Shown in pieces: positions 6,222-6,492 of a stretch of 6,492 nucleotides of DNA. Location: positions 1-6,492 of the forward strand of contig VGAV01000141.1 of the NCBI GenBank assembly GCA_016870695.1. Direction: 5' to 3'. The position numbers and the translations under genes were made by a program. Source of the stretch: Actinomycetota bacterium (lineage in GTDB: Bacteria; Actinomycetota; Actinomycetes; Actinomycetales; Microbacteriaceae). The stretch's first letter is position 1; each line of letters begins with the position of its first letter. The notes under the pieces are model-generated. The model saw only the letters and a program-made list of their open reading frames with translations, was not told the DNA's origin and ran no database searches.

Positions 6222-6492
6222 ATGCCCCCCACCGACGCCCCCGGCTTCGCCGAGCGGTACCGCGTGATCCAGTCGCGCGACCGCCGGTTCGACGGCCAGT
6301 TCGTGACGGCGGTGCGCTCGACGGGGATCTACTGCCGCCCGAGCTGTCCGGCGCGGACGCCGAAGGAGTCGAACGTCACGTTCTACCCGACGTCGGCCGC
6401 GGCCCACGAGGCCGGTTTCCGGGCCTGCAAGCGGTGCCTGCCCGAGGCCGCTCCCGGGTCGCCGGCGTGGGACCTCCGCGGCGACGTCGCCG
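6222..6492 (+). CDS. Ada-type alkylation repair protein, N-terminal zinc domain (probably Ada-AlkA fusion), 3' end missing
   Basis: The 90 visible codons form the Ada metal-binding domain. In E. coli Ada this domain takes a methyl group from methylphosphotriesters in DNA onto a zinc-bound cysteine, which turns the protein into a transcription activator. The four ligands Cys38, Cys42, Cys69 and Cys72 are present in the pattern YCRPSC ... RACKRC, and with the start at 6222 their numbers match those I recall for E. coli Ada. The stretches [22 protein letters not shown] and [14 protein letters not shown] are strongly conserved in this family. In actinobacteria this N-terminus is usually followed by an AraC-type helix-turn-helix and an AlkA 3-methyladenine glycosylase domain; those parts would lie beyond the window. 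The gene is set apart from the sugar genes by two hairpin structures, so it belongs to another transcription unit. An alternative start at 6213 adds three residues. Confidence 0.9.
   Translation, partial: MPPTDAPGFAERYRVIQSRDRRFDGQFVTAVRSTGIYCRPSCPARTPKESNVTFYPTSAAAHEAGFRACKRCLPEAAPGSPAWDLRGDVA

Noticed and set aside
2778..6407. Very long minus-strand open frame (1209 codons)
   Set aside because: It is a GC-rich shadow: rich in Arg, Gly and His, without domain-like sequence, and lying antiparallel to the GH130 and secreted-protein genes, which have clear family motifs or a signal peptide and good ribosome binding sites.

Overview
The window is a GC-rich bacterial segment with tightly packed plus-strand genes, near-exclusive G/C at third codon positions, alanine- and arginine-rich shadow frames and ATGA/GTGA start-stop overlaps. 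Together with frequent GGATGCC/GGCATCC words and the types of proteins present, this points to a high-GC actinobacterium. A Microbacteriaceae member (Microbacterium-like) is my best guess. That placement rests on general recognition, not on a database match.

Positions 1-3890 are one sugar-uptake operon. It starts with the 3' part of an extracellular solute-binding protein (1-1014, 5' end outside the window). Two carbohydrate ABC permeases follow (1016-1996 and 1993-2820), then a cytoplasmic GH130 beta-mannoside phosphorylase-type enzyme (2817-3890). The junctions are a 1-base gap, a 4-base GTGA overlap and a 4-base ATGA overlap, so the four genes are almost certainly co-transcribed and translationally coupled. 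No ATPase gene lies in the window, so the transporter probably borrows a shared MsiK-type ATPase or has one upstream.

Positions 3891-4013 are a 123-base spacer with a strong hairpin (3937-3982), followed by a good ribosome binding site. Positions 4014-6038 encode a 674-residue secreted protein of no family I can name. It has a signal peptide, a catalytic-looking helical (alpha/alpha)6-barrel-type region and a C-terminal beta-rich region that opens like a CBM6/CBM35 carbohydrate-binding module. Its position suggests it releases or trims the glycan whose fragments are imported and then phosphorolysed. This protein is the best candidate for something undescribed here.

Positions 6039-6221 hold two consecutive hairpin structures: a perfect 11-bp GC-rich terminator-like stem, then a 73-base imperfect palindrome. 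The window ends inside an unrelated gene (from 6222) whose visible part is the N-terminal zinc/methyl-acceptor domain of an Ada-type alkylation repair protein, probably the start of an Ada-AlkA fusion. No RNA genes, CRISPR arrays, insertion sequences or origins were seen.
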